NCBI GenBank assembly: GCA_023846275.1
Contig: CM043878.1
Coordinates: forward strand, 10,671,501 to 10,735,500
Direction of reading: 5' to 3'
DNA from: Vanilla planifolia
Taxonomy: Eukaryota; Streptophyta; Magnoliopsida; Asparagales; Orchidaceae
DNA length: 64,000 nucleotides
The translations under genes and the position numbers were made by a program. Numbering within the stretch: the first letter of the stretch is position 1; each line of letters begins with the position of its first letter. Of the stretch, positions 49,401 through 59,862 are shown in pieces. The notes under the pieces are model-generated. The model made no database searches and was not told the DNA's origin. It worked only from the letters and a program-made list of their open reading frames with translations.

Positions 49401-51128
49401 GCTAAATCTTCATCAGCCACCTTCTCTCAAATATTTGATGTTTTAATGCCTCCATTGAACTTACTAAATCTTCTGCAATATCTTTTGTCCAATCATTTGG
49501 GGTCTTGGTCTTGTTATTGATAGAGATATTTAAAGGAATGTTATTGTTGGTGATCTCTCTAAAGATAATGATGATATCACCTTAAACAATAACTTGGAGA
49601 GAGAAAATGATAGCAAGTGGCTAGAGAGGATTTCAACCATAAGATTTTAATGGGATTATGTTAAATTTCAAGGGCTGTGAAGGGGAGTTCACAAATTGCA
49701 TTGGAGAGAAGTTCAATGGCCATTTATAGAGAGAAATTAAGGTTTCAGGAAGAGCTTAGCTAGTAGACTTTTTATGAAAGAGACAACTTAATTAAACATT
49801 AGGTGACATAAGGGAGAGGGAAGAGCTTAGTTAACAAGCCTTTTATGGAAGAGATAACTTAATTAAGTCGTAGGTGACATAAGGGAGAGGTCCAGAAGAG
49901 TTGCAAGTAATGGCCATGAATTTTAGAATGCTTGGGCTAGAGAGAGAAAAACAAGGTTCTAAAAGGAAGAAAATGGTGACGAGGAATGAGATAGTTGGCC
50001 AAGAGTGAGGAGCGTCTTAAGCACAATTCAAGGACTTGATTAGGTGAGAATTAAGGTTGGGTTGAGGCATAATGCAAGAACTTGATTAAGTGAAGATTAA
50101 GACTTTAAGTTGAACTTGAGCCTTAGTGTAACATTAGAAAGAGAATAAAGATGGAGAGTCTCGACTAGAAAGAAAATCATAAAGAAAAAGATGGAGAATT
50201 GCACTCCTAGAGGGCAAATTTCATGTTCAAAGAGAGTAGGCTAAGAATAGGAGAGGAATGATAGAAGAAGAGAGTGTAAAATGCCATTTATTTCAAGTTT
50301 ATGATAAACCATGCCATACAATCCCATTCTTATGGTGTTATGTGGTATAGATGAAAATAGCCCACTTGCTTCATACTTTGCTTAACTTGAACATAACCTC
50401 TCTTGTGTTGTTCTCATTTCCCTCCCTTGAAGAAACATAAGATAGAATTAAGATATTTTTCCTTTAGCTATGGCGTCTCTACCTTAAATTCCCGCTTTCT
50501 CTCCATAAACTCCAAGCATTTCCTAAACTTCTTATTGCAACTTAAGGTAGATCTCAACTAGAAACATCCATGGGCATATCCATACATAGTCTGTACTATG
50601 ACACTACGAAACTGTTACAGCCATTAGTTTGTACCATCATAGTGAGACATGTAATATGACAATTTTTAAAGCCTTGCTCTAGGTGTGGATGTTGTTCAGA
50701 GTATATTTCCAAACATAATTGATTATATAAGAGTAATTCATCAAAAAAGGTTAAATTAAAATTCAATAACTTCTTTTCTCATTGCTAAAGTTCATTAAAC
50801 ATTTTATAAGGAATACCAAAACCACAAAATTCACAAATAAGCTCATGTTTATCATTGAGTAAAATACTGAAGGGTTGCTGATCTAGAATGCTCATTTCAT
50901 AGAATACCATGGACTTAATTGAAAATAGAAAATATCAGATCATATAGGTGAATTAAATCGCAACATTACATCAATTTAGTAAATAAACGTGGCTTTTTTG
51001 AATAACCATTCAATGGTAATGTTGCTCTGCCAATCAGTAGAAATGTTTACTATAAAATAAACAAAAGTGCAAATTTAACATCAGCACCAGTATGTACCTT
51101 GTAAGAGGAAATGCTGCTTGGTAAAGGC
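27419..51128 (-). CDS. LPA3: DUF1995 chloroplast protein, LPA3-like (11 exons seen, 5' end missing)
   Basis: Minus-strand exons in transcript order: 51128-51098, 46944-46852, 37228-37166, 37013-36902, 36259-36174, 33820-33762, 33682-33580, 33510-33450, 28389-28307, 28221-28141, 27478-27419. Every junction is GT..AG and keeps frame; 277 codons end in TGA at 27421-27419. Diagnostic stretches are [133 protein letters not shown] and a final TWWEEE...SSNWRS. I recognise these as DUF1995, the family of Arabidopsis LPA3, a stromal factor that helps assemble CP43 into photosystem II; other DUF1995 proteins exist, so the exact paralogue is inferred. About 80 residues, including the transit peptide, should lie in one or two upstream exons not located. 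Confidence 0.85.
30342..30560 (+). repeat. Five imperfect copies of a ~44-bp purine-rich unit
   Basis: Units begin at g(t/c)att near 30342, 30386, 30431, 30474 and 30519, with spacings of 43-45 bp. Each contains a variant of gtattgagaaaatctacttg followed by ggtgagaggttttgaagtta. Copies differ at many positions, so the array is old. All lie in an intron of the LPA3-like gene. Confidence 0.85.
31113..32177 (+). repeat. Three tandem 355-bp copies, almost identical
   Basis: Copies are 31113-31467, 31468-31822 and 31823-32177. Each starts aaaatatcttatcaaatttt and ends ttttgtgactactt. By eye I see one difference, cacat in copies 1 and 2 against catat in copy 3 near 31847. Such identity means recent amplification, recent homogenisation or an assembly artefact. 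The unit has no long open frame and no known element signature. It lies in the 5.1-kb intron of the LPA3-like gene. Confidence 0.97.
33450..33820 (-). CDS. LPA3: LPA3-like gene, three middle exons with tiny introns
   Basis: Exon 33820-33762 reads [19 protein letters not shown] and ends two bases into an Arg codon at donor GTATGC. Exon 33682-33580 reads [20 protein letters not shown], then [14 protein letters not shown]. Exon 33510-33450 reads [20 protein letters not shown]. The introns between them are 79 and 69 nt, near the lower limit for plants. The 69-nt intron is a multiple of three and has no in-frame stop. Confidence 0.9.
33821..36173 (-). other. LPA3-like intron (2.35 kb)
   Basis: Lies between LSVIEKYM and EQYAAS, which join in frame with no residues apparently missing. 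AT-rich, with a TC/TCTA microsatellite at 34409-34452. No element or gene is recognised. Confidence 0.75.
34409..34452. repeat. (TC)n(TATC)n compound microsatellite
   Basis: About 26 bases of alternating TC followed by TCTATCTATCTATCTATC. It is intronic in the LPA3-like gene. The (TC)n part is likely to vary in length. Confidence 0.9.
36174..37228 (-). CDS. LPA3: LPA3-like gene, exons with the GSLDDVP block
   Basis: Exon 37228-37166 gives [20 protein letters not shown] plus T. Exon 37013-36902 gives [20 protein letters not shown], then [17 protein letters not shown], ending one base into a Gly codon at a weaker donor, GTCAGC. Exon 36259-36174 gives [19 protein letters not shown], then DLSVIEKYM. 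Skipping the weak donor would read on through [19 protein letters not shown] to a stop at 36845-36843, so failure to splice here truncates the protein. Confidence 0.88.
37954..37969. repeat. (GT)8 microsatellite
   Basis: Sixteen bases of uninterrupted GT repeat inside the giant intron of the LPA3-like gene. Confidence 0.9.
43853..44418 (-). other. Long open frame tail, cysteine-rich, probably not a gene
   Basis: A 264-codon minus-strand frame starts at 44647 and ends at 43853. Its N-terminal part overlaps the gag fragment in another frame. The rest (C, H, S, L and I-rich) comes from DNA rich in caaatg and gtgcaag words, read in a frame that happens to lack stops. No signal peptide, zinc-finger spacing or known domain is convincing. 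Confidence 0.3.
44419..44733 (-). mobile_element. Ty3/gypsy-like gag fragment
   Basis: The 104-codon frame includes [20 protein letters not shown] followed by [20 protein letters not shown]. This matches the end of plant gypsy capsid domains, which read roughly FLxGLRxxIRxEVxLxxPxTLxEAYxxALKVE. It is inside the 9.6-kb intron of the LPA3-like gene and in the same orientation. No linked pol or LTR pair was found, so it is a broken piece. Confidence 0.65.
46270..46410. mobile_element. LTR-like end sequence (weak)
   Basis: The phrase tcccacattggatgttcaac followed by aggccttaatgtacaagtg resembles the conserved start of many plant LTRs (tcccacattgg...). No partner LTR, primer-binding site or TG..CA pair was identified. 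It may be a solo LTR remnant in the giant intron. Confidence 0.3.
46852..46944 (-). CDS. LPA3: LPA3-like gene, exon ANIQLALAV
   Basis: 31 codons: [20 protein letters not shown], then [11 protein letters not shown], phase 0 at both ends. The acceptor is ctctcggtgaag and the donor GTAAGT. The intron frame just upstream ([19 protein letters not shown]) is also open and looks coding, but the previous exon ends SSYK and joins GSSDEF as in the family, so the internal acceptor was chosen. Confidence 0.88.
48479..48662 (+). repeat. 92-bp tandem duplication
   Basis: Two adjacent copies begin gctaacttcgtctca and share taggtccttc, gttagcaacctaatgcccac and ctcaacctc.catggcct, with a few substitutions. 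It lies inside an LPA3-like intron. Confidence 0.9.
49749..49890 (+). repeat. 71-bp tandem duplication
   Basis: Copies start gaagagcttag at 49749 and 49820. Each includes cttttta/ttttatg, gagataacttaattaa and taggtgacataagggagagg. Differences are few. Confidence 0.88.
50021..50115 (+). repeat. 46-bp imperfect tandem duplication
   Basis: Copies start gcacaattcaaggacttgat at 50021 and gcataatgcaagaacttgat at 50067. The second copy diverges toward its end. Confidence 0.7.
51098..51128 (-). CDS. LPA3: LPA3-like gene, 31-nt micro-exon [10 protein letters not shown]
   Basis: Reads [10 protein letters not shown] with the first base completing a codon begun in an unseen upstream exon. Acceptor tttgtatcaag and donor GTACAT flank it. 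I remember the family reading EFPPLPS.ISSYKGSSDEF at this point, which supports the call. The exon is short, so it rests on that match and on perfect phase with the next exon. Confidence 0.75.
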
Positions 51129-53860
51129 CTTGATACAAATTCCAGAGAAACATAGAACAAAGAAGCAAAATATAAGATCAAGAACAGTAAATAATGCAAG
51201 TTTCCTAGAGAATTAATGTATGCAGAAATATGGTTTGAACAAGCACAAATCATAATGCAGAAATTGACATAAGTTGTCGGTTGGTATGTTTCCACAATAA
51301 TTGGTATGGAATTAGCTAGTGCATATTTTCCTTGGTGGCTACCATAATTCTCTTCCGTAAGTATTGTAATTCTGTTGTCCATTCTTTTTCCTGAGATGGT
51401 GTACTGTTCTTTCATTCAACTTGCTATTTGGTATAAGTTGATCATAGGTTATTCCAACAACCCAGAACCTAACAGCTGAATGTCACTATTTCTCCATTGG
51501 CATCTAATGATTTGTATGATGTTGGTTTTTTATGGGCCTACTTGCTGGTTACGTTGCTTTCCTTCTGGCAGAATTGCAACAATCTATTTTGCTTCATGCA
51601 TATAATTACCCTAGCTTCCTATTCTTATACTTCAAATTCAGAATGATTTTAGTTTGGTGATTGCTTCAATTAACATTTTTCTTTATCAAATTTTATCTAT
51701 TGTTTCATATTGATGGTAGTGATTCTCACAATGCATTGATTTCTTTCCATGATTCTAAAATTTGCTAAATTCTGATTTCATTGAACTTAAATTAATGTTC
51801 CTTTCGAATTCTCTAGTTTATAGTTCATTTTATCCAAAAGCCTGTTTCAGTCCGATACTAATTCCTCATCCTTCTGATGTTTGCATGTATCTAGAGGAGA
51901 CCTATCAGTGGAGGATTCAAACTTGATGTTGTCAACTAAGGTAACAATTTTTTGTGTCCTCATTTCTATGCTATTTTTTTGCATGCTTAAGTTTTTATTT
52001 TCCGTTTTCTATTAAAGCCCATCATTGTGGCAAAGTTTAAAACACTCAAAACAAAGCTTGGATTGATCTCCAAAGTTGGGAAACAAATGTGTTGCCTTAT
52101 AACCTTTGCTGATTATGCTAAATCTCATTTTAGGCTCAATTGCTCGTTCTCATGCTTATAGAATTTACTTTATTGAAATTGTATTATTGAATGCAATCCT
52201 TAACTGGCCTAATAATTGACTAATAATCTACTGACGCTATAATACAGTTCAACCATTGAAAAAGAAAACTGCAAAAATTTATGAATACCCATTTTTATGA
52301 TTTCATTTGTGTCTCCCAAAGCCAAATAACCAATCCAGAAGTTACGTTGTAAAATTACCAAAGAAATGGACAACCACCTAAAAGTTGACCACCAAGAGAG
52401 TAAATCAAGAAAAAGGAAAAAATTCTAGAAACCCAAAGTATAGTTCAACTCCTCTTCTCAGTTCCAGCTATGATATTTAGGTATCCAATTTTGATGACTA
52501 CATTGGCAGTATTTTTGTGTATTATGATTTATTTTTATCATTTTAAGCATGTATAACTATTTTAAAATATTAAAAAAGATAACAATTAAATTTTAATTTT
52601 TTGTTGTCCATAATATACTTGAATCATAAAATTATGACAAACAATACTATCTATGCAATATTTACATGCATATAATCTACGATTGCTTCAAATGTACACA
52701 CAATAATAGACTTCAAACGAAGAGTTATACAACTCAAATGAGGAACTTTTAGACCAAATTTGAACAAAATCAATTTGTTAGCTAAGAGGTTTTTATATTA
52801 GAATATAAGATTTAAGTATTATTAAAGCTTTACGTAATTGACTAAAATAGTTAGATTAGTACTTGTCATCAACATTTGTTTGTGTGACCTACATGTTAGA
52901 ATAGATAGGCCATTTTATAGTATGATAACATTTGTGAAACAAAATGATGATTGTCAAAAGTGCAGGGTTTCAATCGAGTTAATTTAACGTCGAACTTTTT
53001 ACCCCAACCAAATCAATACATTCTATTTCATTGAAAAATGACACATGTAATCAATTTTATCCACATAACAATAGGTAATTACATATCTCACAAGGTCATT
53101 ATAACATAGATATAACAATTACAAAATTTCAATTTCACATGCTCAAGCCATAATGCTGATTTGCCCCATCAAAGTCATGGAACGACTCAATAGTTTGGAT
53201 AACGCACCTATATCATGTTTGGTCAACAAAAAACGAAAAGATGTTTAACTTTCCATAACTATATGGCAAATCGTAAGGCATTATTTAAGAGCATTTATTC
53301 TTATCTTTGCAAATTATTTTGCCATTGTCAATTCAATTAAATTCAAATATTAAGTTGCATTTGAATTAAACTTCTACTCAAAGGTGGTAATCACAAGAGG
53401 TATGTGTAGAATGTTCTTGTATTTACAACCTAGATTTCATATCATGTAGAATACTTTGATTTTATGATTTTATGTTTTTTGTTTATTGACAGGCTATTCA
53501 TGTAGGCAATTGATAAGTTATTTTATCTTAAATTCCAAATGAATTTTCATCAATAAAAAAGGATTTACATTAAATTTTAAGGAATAAAATTCATCTTTCT
53601 CAAAATCCTCATTATATGAAAAACCAAACTCCTACTCCAGCCATCTCGAGTAAGGCTTCTATTTGCTAGCCGCACTCAAGTAAGGCTTCAATAGTCCTCA
53701 AATTCTTCAACTTCCATCTTGAAGCTACTCCATCTCATCATGAAGCATCTCAAACCCCAACCTTTTGATAACTCTTATGCCCTGAGTGCACTTCAATGTG
53801 ATCTTACAGGGGAACACACGGAAGATGGGGTGCGATACCTCCTAACATGAGAATAGCATT
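51129..53860. other. Region 5' of the LPA3-like exons, no exon located
   Basis: The missing 5' exon(s) of the LPA3-like gene should lie here or further right, but no transit-peptide-like exon joined to a donor with the right phase could be found. An exon-like block at 51851-51950 can be read on either strand (minus: VDNIKFESSTDRSPLDTCK), but its phase does not fit. Confidence 0.35.
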
Positions 53861-53883
53861 AACCTCTATTTAGTAAGGCTTTT

Positions 53884-53990
53884 GCAATGAAGCTAATCCA
53901 ATAAGGCTTTCATTGTGAATCTAATCCAATTAGGCTTTTGTCGTGAAGTTAATCCAATTAGGCTTTCATCATGAAACTATTGCCAAGGTC
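53884..53990 (+). repeat. 28-bp tandem repeat, 3 to 4 copies
   Basis: The unit tgaagctaatccaattaggc plus tttcatcg recurs with a 28-bp period (tgaa at 53888, 53916, 53944 and 53972). The last copy is partial. Related words (aagtaaggcttc) occur just upstream at 53650-53690. Confidence 0.85.
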
Positions 53991-54022
53991 TTAGTAGTCG
54001 TCATTCACTGAGGTCTTAGAAG

Positions 54023-54298
54023 TTGGTGTCAACAACGACATCAACTACTCCCTTGCCTTCCAACTTGCCAATTGCAGCCTCTACCACGTCCTTGTTAGCC
54101 TCAACCCTGATAAACTCCAAGATATCTCCGTCGTGCCTTGAGACAAGAACCCAAGACATGAATCAAGATTACGGTCATCTATGCTTGTCTCTCTTCCCTA
54201 AAGTAGACAGCATGGATCCTTGCTCAATCGTTGGCACCCCCTATTGGCTCTTTGATAGTTTCATCACTCCTTCCTCTCCCCAGATAAAAAAGGGATGA
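54023..54298. other. GC-richer island with an antisense open stretch
   Basis: More balanced in base composition than its surroundings. The minus strand reads EFIRVEANKDVVEAAIGKLE, then GKGVVDVVVDTNF and a stop, which looks like protein; the plus frame is S/T/P-rich. No family is recognised. It could be a fragment of a decayed element or a gene scrap. Confidence 0.25.
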
Positions 54299-54299
54299 T

Positions 54300-54645
54300 A
54301 AGGAGGGATTTGTCCTATCAATTATGAGAATCTCACAAGGTATGTTAAGAACCATTACAATGGTTTTTGACAAATTCTATACAACAAATAATCTTTGTAG
54401 ATTTAAAACATTCAAAACAACCAAGAGCCAAAGCAATACTCTAAATTCCCATATAACTAAGATACACTGACAAAAAGGAATTTGTCCAATCAAGTATGAG
54501 AACCTCACAAGGCATTCTAAGAAACATTACAACAGTTTTCAACAAACTCTTGACAAAAAATAATCTTAGTAGATAAACGTTCAAAACAACCTAGAGCCAA
54601 TGCAATGCTCATCAAAATTCCCAAATAAACAAGATACACAGACAT
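54300..54645 (+). repeat. 172-bp tandem duplication
   Basis: Copies begin near 54300 and 54473. Both carry tttgtcc, atgagaa.ctcacaagg, attacaa.ggtttt, caaa.aataatctt.gtaga, caaaacaacc and agatacac in order. Moderate divergence suggests an older event. Confidence 0.88.
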
Positions 54646-57298
54646 TTTAAACATTGATATAATCAATAATATATAGGAAAGATAGATATATATAAAGAAT
54701 ATATGCAATAGAAAAACTTATTGAAATAGTAAAAAAACTACTCCAAAAATTAAAAGACTCCCATGTAGATTGAGATGATCTAAAAAAGTTCAATGGATGA
54801 CAGTGATGGAGAGGCCACCTCCATAAAGCGCAAAGAAACAAGAGCGTAAGAGCTACATCCTAAAGTTCGTGCGATCATAAATATCATGTAATCATCTTTC
54901 ATAAAATGGAATAAGATCATCATGGATGCAAGTAGTGAAGCCCATAAAAGCACCTAAAGATTTTGACCCTACACAATGTCATAGAGAATAGATCATTTTT
55001 AAATAGGCATATGGTGCTAACCTTATCTATGGATTAATATTCAATAATGATACTAAATTAATTCCATTGGTCTAGAGTTTTCCATGAATACATGTAAGGG
55101 CACCATGCAAGATAAAGCCTATTTAACATGATGAGAGTGAGATTAGAGGAATATACTCCCAACTCAAACCATCTTGTAACAACTCCCATGTTGATATAAG
55201 TAAGATCATCTCATGTGTGATAAATGGGAGTAGCATCACATGAGATGGAGCTAAAATAAGATCTTATGTGAACAAAAAAGATGACTGTAATGCACAAAAA
55301 AGATGATGTAATGACTCTCAAAATATATAGGTAACTCACTATGTTAGACTATGTAGGATAAACAAATAATGGAAAAATTCATGAGACAACCCAATGGCTA
55401 TTATTGGTAATGGAATGAAAGTTATATCATCTCTAGCCAGTTTTTCATGTGGTAATCCAATGGATGGTTTATATGAAGCTCATGAGAACTAGATAAAGAA
55501 GAATCATAAATAGGCTTGCTATATATAATAGGCTAGAAAGTATATAGGTTCCTCTATTTTGGACCTACAAGTGATTAGGTCTTGCTCATTTCCAAGGTAA
55601 TTAATTTAGTTTTCTAAGTTGAAAATAAAAACAACTAGAACCTTTTACTATCAATGAGTTTAATATCATGGTAAATATACTTTTGTTTTAACCTATCACA
55701 TAGAAGCAATCAAGTCCTTACCCAACCCCTTGAAATTTTTCTCATCACTGCAATTTTTCCATGATACACTCCATTGTGTGCATAACACCTTCATCAGCCT
55801 CTATTCTTAAAGCAATTGTCTTCGTCGACACGTGTGGTCCTTGCTTCTTCAAGTTGCCATCATAGGTTGAATCGCACTCAACGATTCAACATCCCTCAAT
55901 GCTAGAATTTTCCTCTCCACGTGAATCCCCCATGTCATTTGCATCATATTAGAATACCTAGCACCTGTGGTAGACAAAGGAGAAGAGCATTTTAATAGGG
56001 TTTAACAAAGGAGCATTTAGACATTAGAATTTTAGATATTAAGAAATCCATGACCTGGTAAAAAAAAGTCAACTTTAACCATTTTTGTTAATTAAAGGAC
56101 CTCATGATGCTATTTTTAAACCAAAGGGACCAAGTTAATATTTTGGATATGAGAAAGATCTAATCACAAGTAGGACAAACAAGGACTTATTTGCTATTTA
56201 CACTATATAATATAGTCATCAACACAGTAGATATAGGCATACTATCATGATGAACCTATGATGATTAAACAAAATACTAAAAGCAATATCTATTGGCTTT
56301 ACTTTTGATAAAAAATCTACGAAGTAAGCCATCAATAATGGCATCAACATTAACATAACCAAAGGCATCAAAGTTTGAATTTGGCTTGTGGTAATTTGGT
56401 TCAACCTATTGCATTGTTGCTATGGCACATATGGGAAATATAGGAGTTATAGATGTTCATTTGAAAGCATAAGAACTTCCAAAGTAAGTTTAATTAAGGC
56501 TAAAACAAGTGAACTTTCAAGGCTAGTTGTAGGAACAATAATTGCAACTTTAATAAGTTTAGTAGTAGATTTCAATGATATAGTTTGTATATTCATAGAT
56601 GTCAATACACCAGATCAAATTAAGATATTTAGTTAAGTGATAAAATAATGGTTTTATGTTCATTAATGATGGTATGCAATTTAAAAGCTAAAAATTTTAG
56701 GCTTTTGGTTTGTGAAGGGTTATGGTTTTTACAATTGGGGGTAAAAGATGAGAAGTAAACTATACGTCAATCTTGAGTAAGCAACCCTATATATGTTATA
56801 ATAACCCTTATTGTGATTAACTTAAATATGAATATTGTTATAAAGATCAATGAGTTCAATAGGAGTATAAAAATATATTTATTTGATAAAGATAAATTAC
56901 GATATATTTGATAGAAATGATTATCATAATAAAGGTTCATCTTGGTAAATTAATGTAATAGCAATTAGTTTAATGTTTGTTATATTTTATGAAAACCTAA
57001 TACATTATTTTCTAAAATCAATTAAAATAAAATAAGATAATTACATTTGAAATTATTATGCAAGTGATTGTAATCAAATAATAGATGATGTATGTATTTA
57101 CTATTAAAATACTATTGTGTGAATAAATAAATTAAACACATGTCTGATTTTATGTTAAAATTGATTTTGCTCGAATTTTATTGCAAAAAGTGTTATGTAT
57201 AGAGAACTTTGAGATGAACCCAATACCCTTACTTTCGACATAGCTGAATATCATTCAGTGCTTGAATACTTAACCAATTATAACAATTATTAACATAT
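54646..57298. other. AT-rich DNA, no gene seen
   Basis: Short open frames only. A block at 55780-55960 is slightly GC-richer, with a minus reading ILALRDVESLSAIQPMMAT, but no domain is recognisable. Confidence 0.4.
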
Positions 57299-57323
57299 TA
57301 TATTATTATTATTATTATTATTA
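57299..57323. repeat. (ATT)n microsatellite
   Basis: Eight uninterrupted trinucleotide units in AT-rich DNA. Confidence 0.9.
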
Positions 57324-57389
57324 AAATAAAAAATAGGATAAAATATTTATCCTAAATGATTTAGAAAGGTGGAGTGGTTAGCAGGCCAA

Positions 57390-57621
57390 AGAGCTCCTAA
57401 TTTTGCTACAATGCTTCTAATTTGACCTTGATTGGATGGTTTTATCAAAAGGATAAGACAATCCATTCAATTTATGTTAGCTTAATGGGCAATGCTAAAT
57501 GCATCTCCTTAGCAAAGCACTTTAAAGCTTTAGGAATGGGGAGAAGAGCTCTTGGTTTTGCAACAATTCTTCTAATTTGACCTCAACTAAATGGTTTAAT
57601 CAAAAAGTCAAACAGTCCTAT
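57390..57621 (+). repeat. Two related ~75-bp copies 155 bp apart
   Basis: The words gagctcctaattttgctaca, cttctaatttgacct and atggtttta.tcaaaa at 57390-57460 recur in the same order at 57546-57615 with substitutions. The sequence between them may belong to a larger degenerate 155-bp tandem duplication. Confidence 0.7.
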
Positions 57622-59737
57622 TTGCTTAGGTTGGCTTAGTTCAATTGGAATCGATTTGAGTGATGTTACATAGGCATGTGCATACAAGATTGGATGGTTC
57701 AATGGGTACATTGTATTCACATTATGCACATTCCAGATTAGACAACCAAATTTCTTGGTTCAAATGATTTGATAGCATTATTTTTGTTTAAAAATGAATA
57801 AATGCTAAAATTAAATTTATTATTTTTTAATTATAATTGATCATTTTGGTATAACAAAAAGAAAAATAATGACATCAAAAAATATTAAGTTAGCTAAATT
57901 TAGTCAATATGGCCCTCTGGATTGTAATGTTTATTGAGAATTTGATGTGTGATGTGTTGTTATATGTTTGACAATGTGACTTCAAATGCACATGTTCATT
58001 ATGATGTCCACTTGGCTTAATGTCATGATAGCCATTGTAAGTAAATATGCATTACTTAATTTGTTGTTAGCTATTATAAACATGTATTTATTTATGTACA
58101 ACATGTTTACTTTTTTATAAATGCAAAGAGGAAGATGGCATGATTTACAATTGATTAAAAAACATATTTAACATTTGGCACATTTAATATAAAAGCATGA
58201 AAAAAAGTTATATGATAAAAAGTTGATATGAAATAAGTGCAAACAAGCATACTATGAAATGTGATTAATGAAAAAGCAAAAAGATGAGAAAGAAAGAAAG
58301 AAAAACAAGCTATGCAATATGATATGAAAGAAAGAAATGAAAATAAAAGATTATTTATCTCTAAAATCTTATTCATCAAAGCTCAAGCTTGTGATTGTAT
58401 TTTTGCTAAATGATATTCAATGGTAGTTCTAGCTATGCTTGTGGAGGCAATGAACTCCAACAGTGACTATTCACCACTTGATGAGAGGCATACCAATTGT
58501 ATGATTCAGAGTGAGGACATCTAATAATAGTGTTTAGAAGGTTACATTAAGGTGACAACCTCTAATGTCATGCATTGGTCTACAACCCTTTAATTAATTA
58601 GTAGATTAAAGTGCAAAGAGCATATTACAAATAGAGGATAATTGGTCCACTCAGGTCCCAACAAAACTAGGATACTACTAGATGCAAAATCTTTACCATT
58701 TTCACATCATCTCATAATAATAAACAATATTATAGGTAAATAAGAATGCTAAATAAAACTACGATAAATTGAAACAACCTAGTAAACAGTTTACAGAAAC
58801 TCATTTTCCAACATATCCTTTATTTTATCACTTATTATTATAGCATACTCTTAAACTTCACAAAACTTGCATCTTATGTCGGCCATCATAGATACTTAAA
58901 AAATAAATAATAAACTATGAGCCACTACAAGCTCAACAAATGAAATTATAATACAATTACTCTACTGAATATACGTGCAAACACTATAACAATATTAACA
59001 TGTGAAGAACATATAAACAAATGATAAAAATCTTTAGTAAGCATATAGACAATGCATCAAATAAATAACAAAGGAACAAGGAAGCATGTGGAAAGCAAAT
59101 GTGATAATAATTGAACAAGTGATACACTTCAATTATGTTTTGTTATTATTCAACGAACATTAATTTACTTAGTAATTCATCTCATAACAAAAGACAAACA
59201 CATTGCCTGAAGGCCAATGCCTCAAAGATCATAATATTTGTAGTGGCAAACCCATGACCTAGAAGACTAAGCTTCAAAGACCACATAAAAAGCTGTGGTG
59301 GTAAACCCATCTCCTAGAAAACAAAGCCTAAATTTTCAATAACTCGAGCAAAACAAAAAGGCACGCACACAAAAGAACAATTCTCTTTTTTATCTTATTA
59401 CATTTTCTACGTCTTTGGAATTTAATTATGCATTAACAAATGTCCACCAAGACCAATATCTCTTTTTTATTATTCTCATTCTTTTCCAAGCTTCATCATT
59501 TGCAAGTATTATCCCACTAACGTATGAAATAGATGAAATTCATAATGTAATCAAAGCAGAGATACAACCAAATCAACTTACTACATTCCTGGCACCCATA
59601 TCATACAAAAGAATGCGATCATACTAACATATCATATATATCAACTAAACATAATTCCCAATTATCATTAACAAATACACAAATCCATTACAATCTTCAT
59701 TTAGCAAAATTATAAGCAATTCAATTGCTGCATATTT
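57622..59737. other. AT-rich DNA, no gene seen
   Basis: Includes a purine-rich gaaag/aaag stretch at 58281-58345. No coding region or element is recognised. Confidence 0.4.
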
Positions 59738-59862
59738 TAAATAGTTTAAATCACTATATAGATCACCTACACACATATGTAATCATGGCAGAAAAAGTAA
59801 AAACAAAGTATACATTAAATAGTTTAAATCACTATGTAGATCACCTATAAACATATGTAATC
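59738..59862 (+). repeat. 78-bp tandem duplication
   Basis: taaatagtttaaatcactat and agatcacct..acatatgtaatca start at 59738 and again at 59816. The second copy lacks the final spacer. Confidence 0.85.

Larger units (their letters stand above)
46945..51097 (-). other. LPA3-like intron (4.15 kb)
   Basis: Separates [10 protein letters not shown] from GSSDEF. It contains several local tandem duplications (48479-48662, 49749-49890, 50021-50115). No gene is recognised; plus-strand open frames at 48149-48509 are P/S-rich with no motif. Confidence 0.7.

Noticed and set aside
53884..53990. CRISPR-like array
   Set aside because: The 28-bp units are directly adjacent with no spacers and lie in a plant nuclear context; it is a plain tandem repeat.
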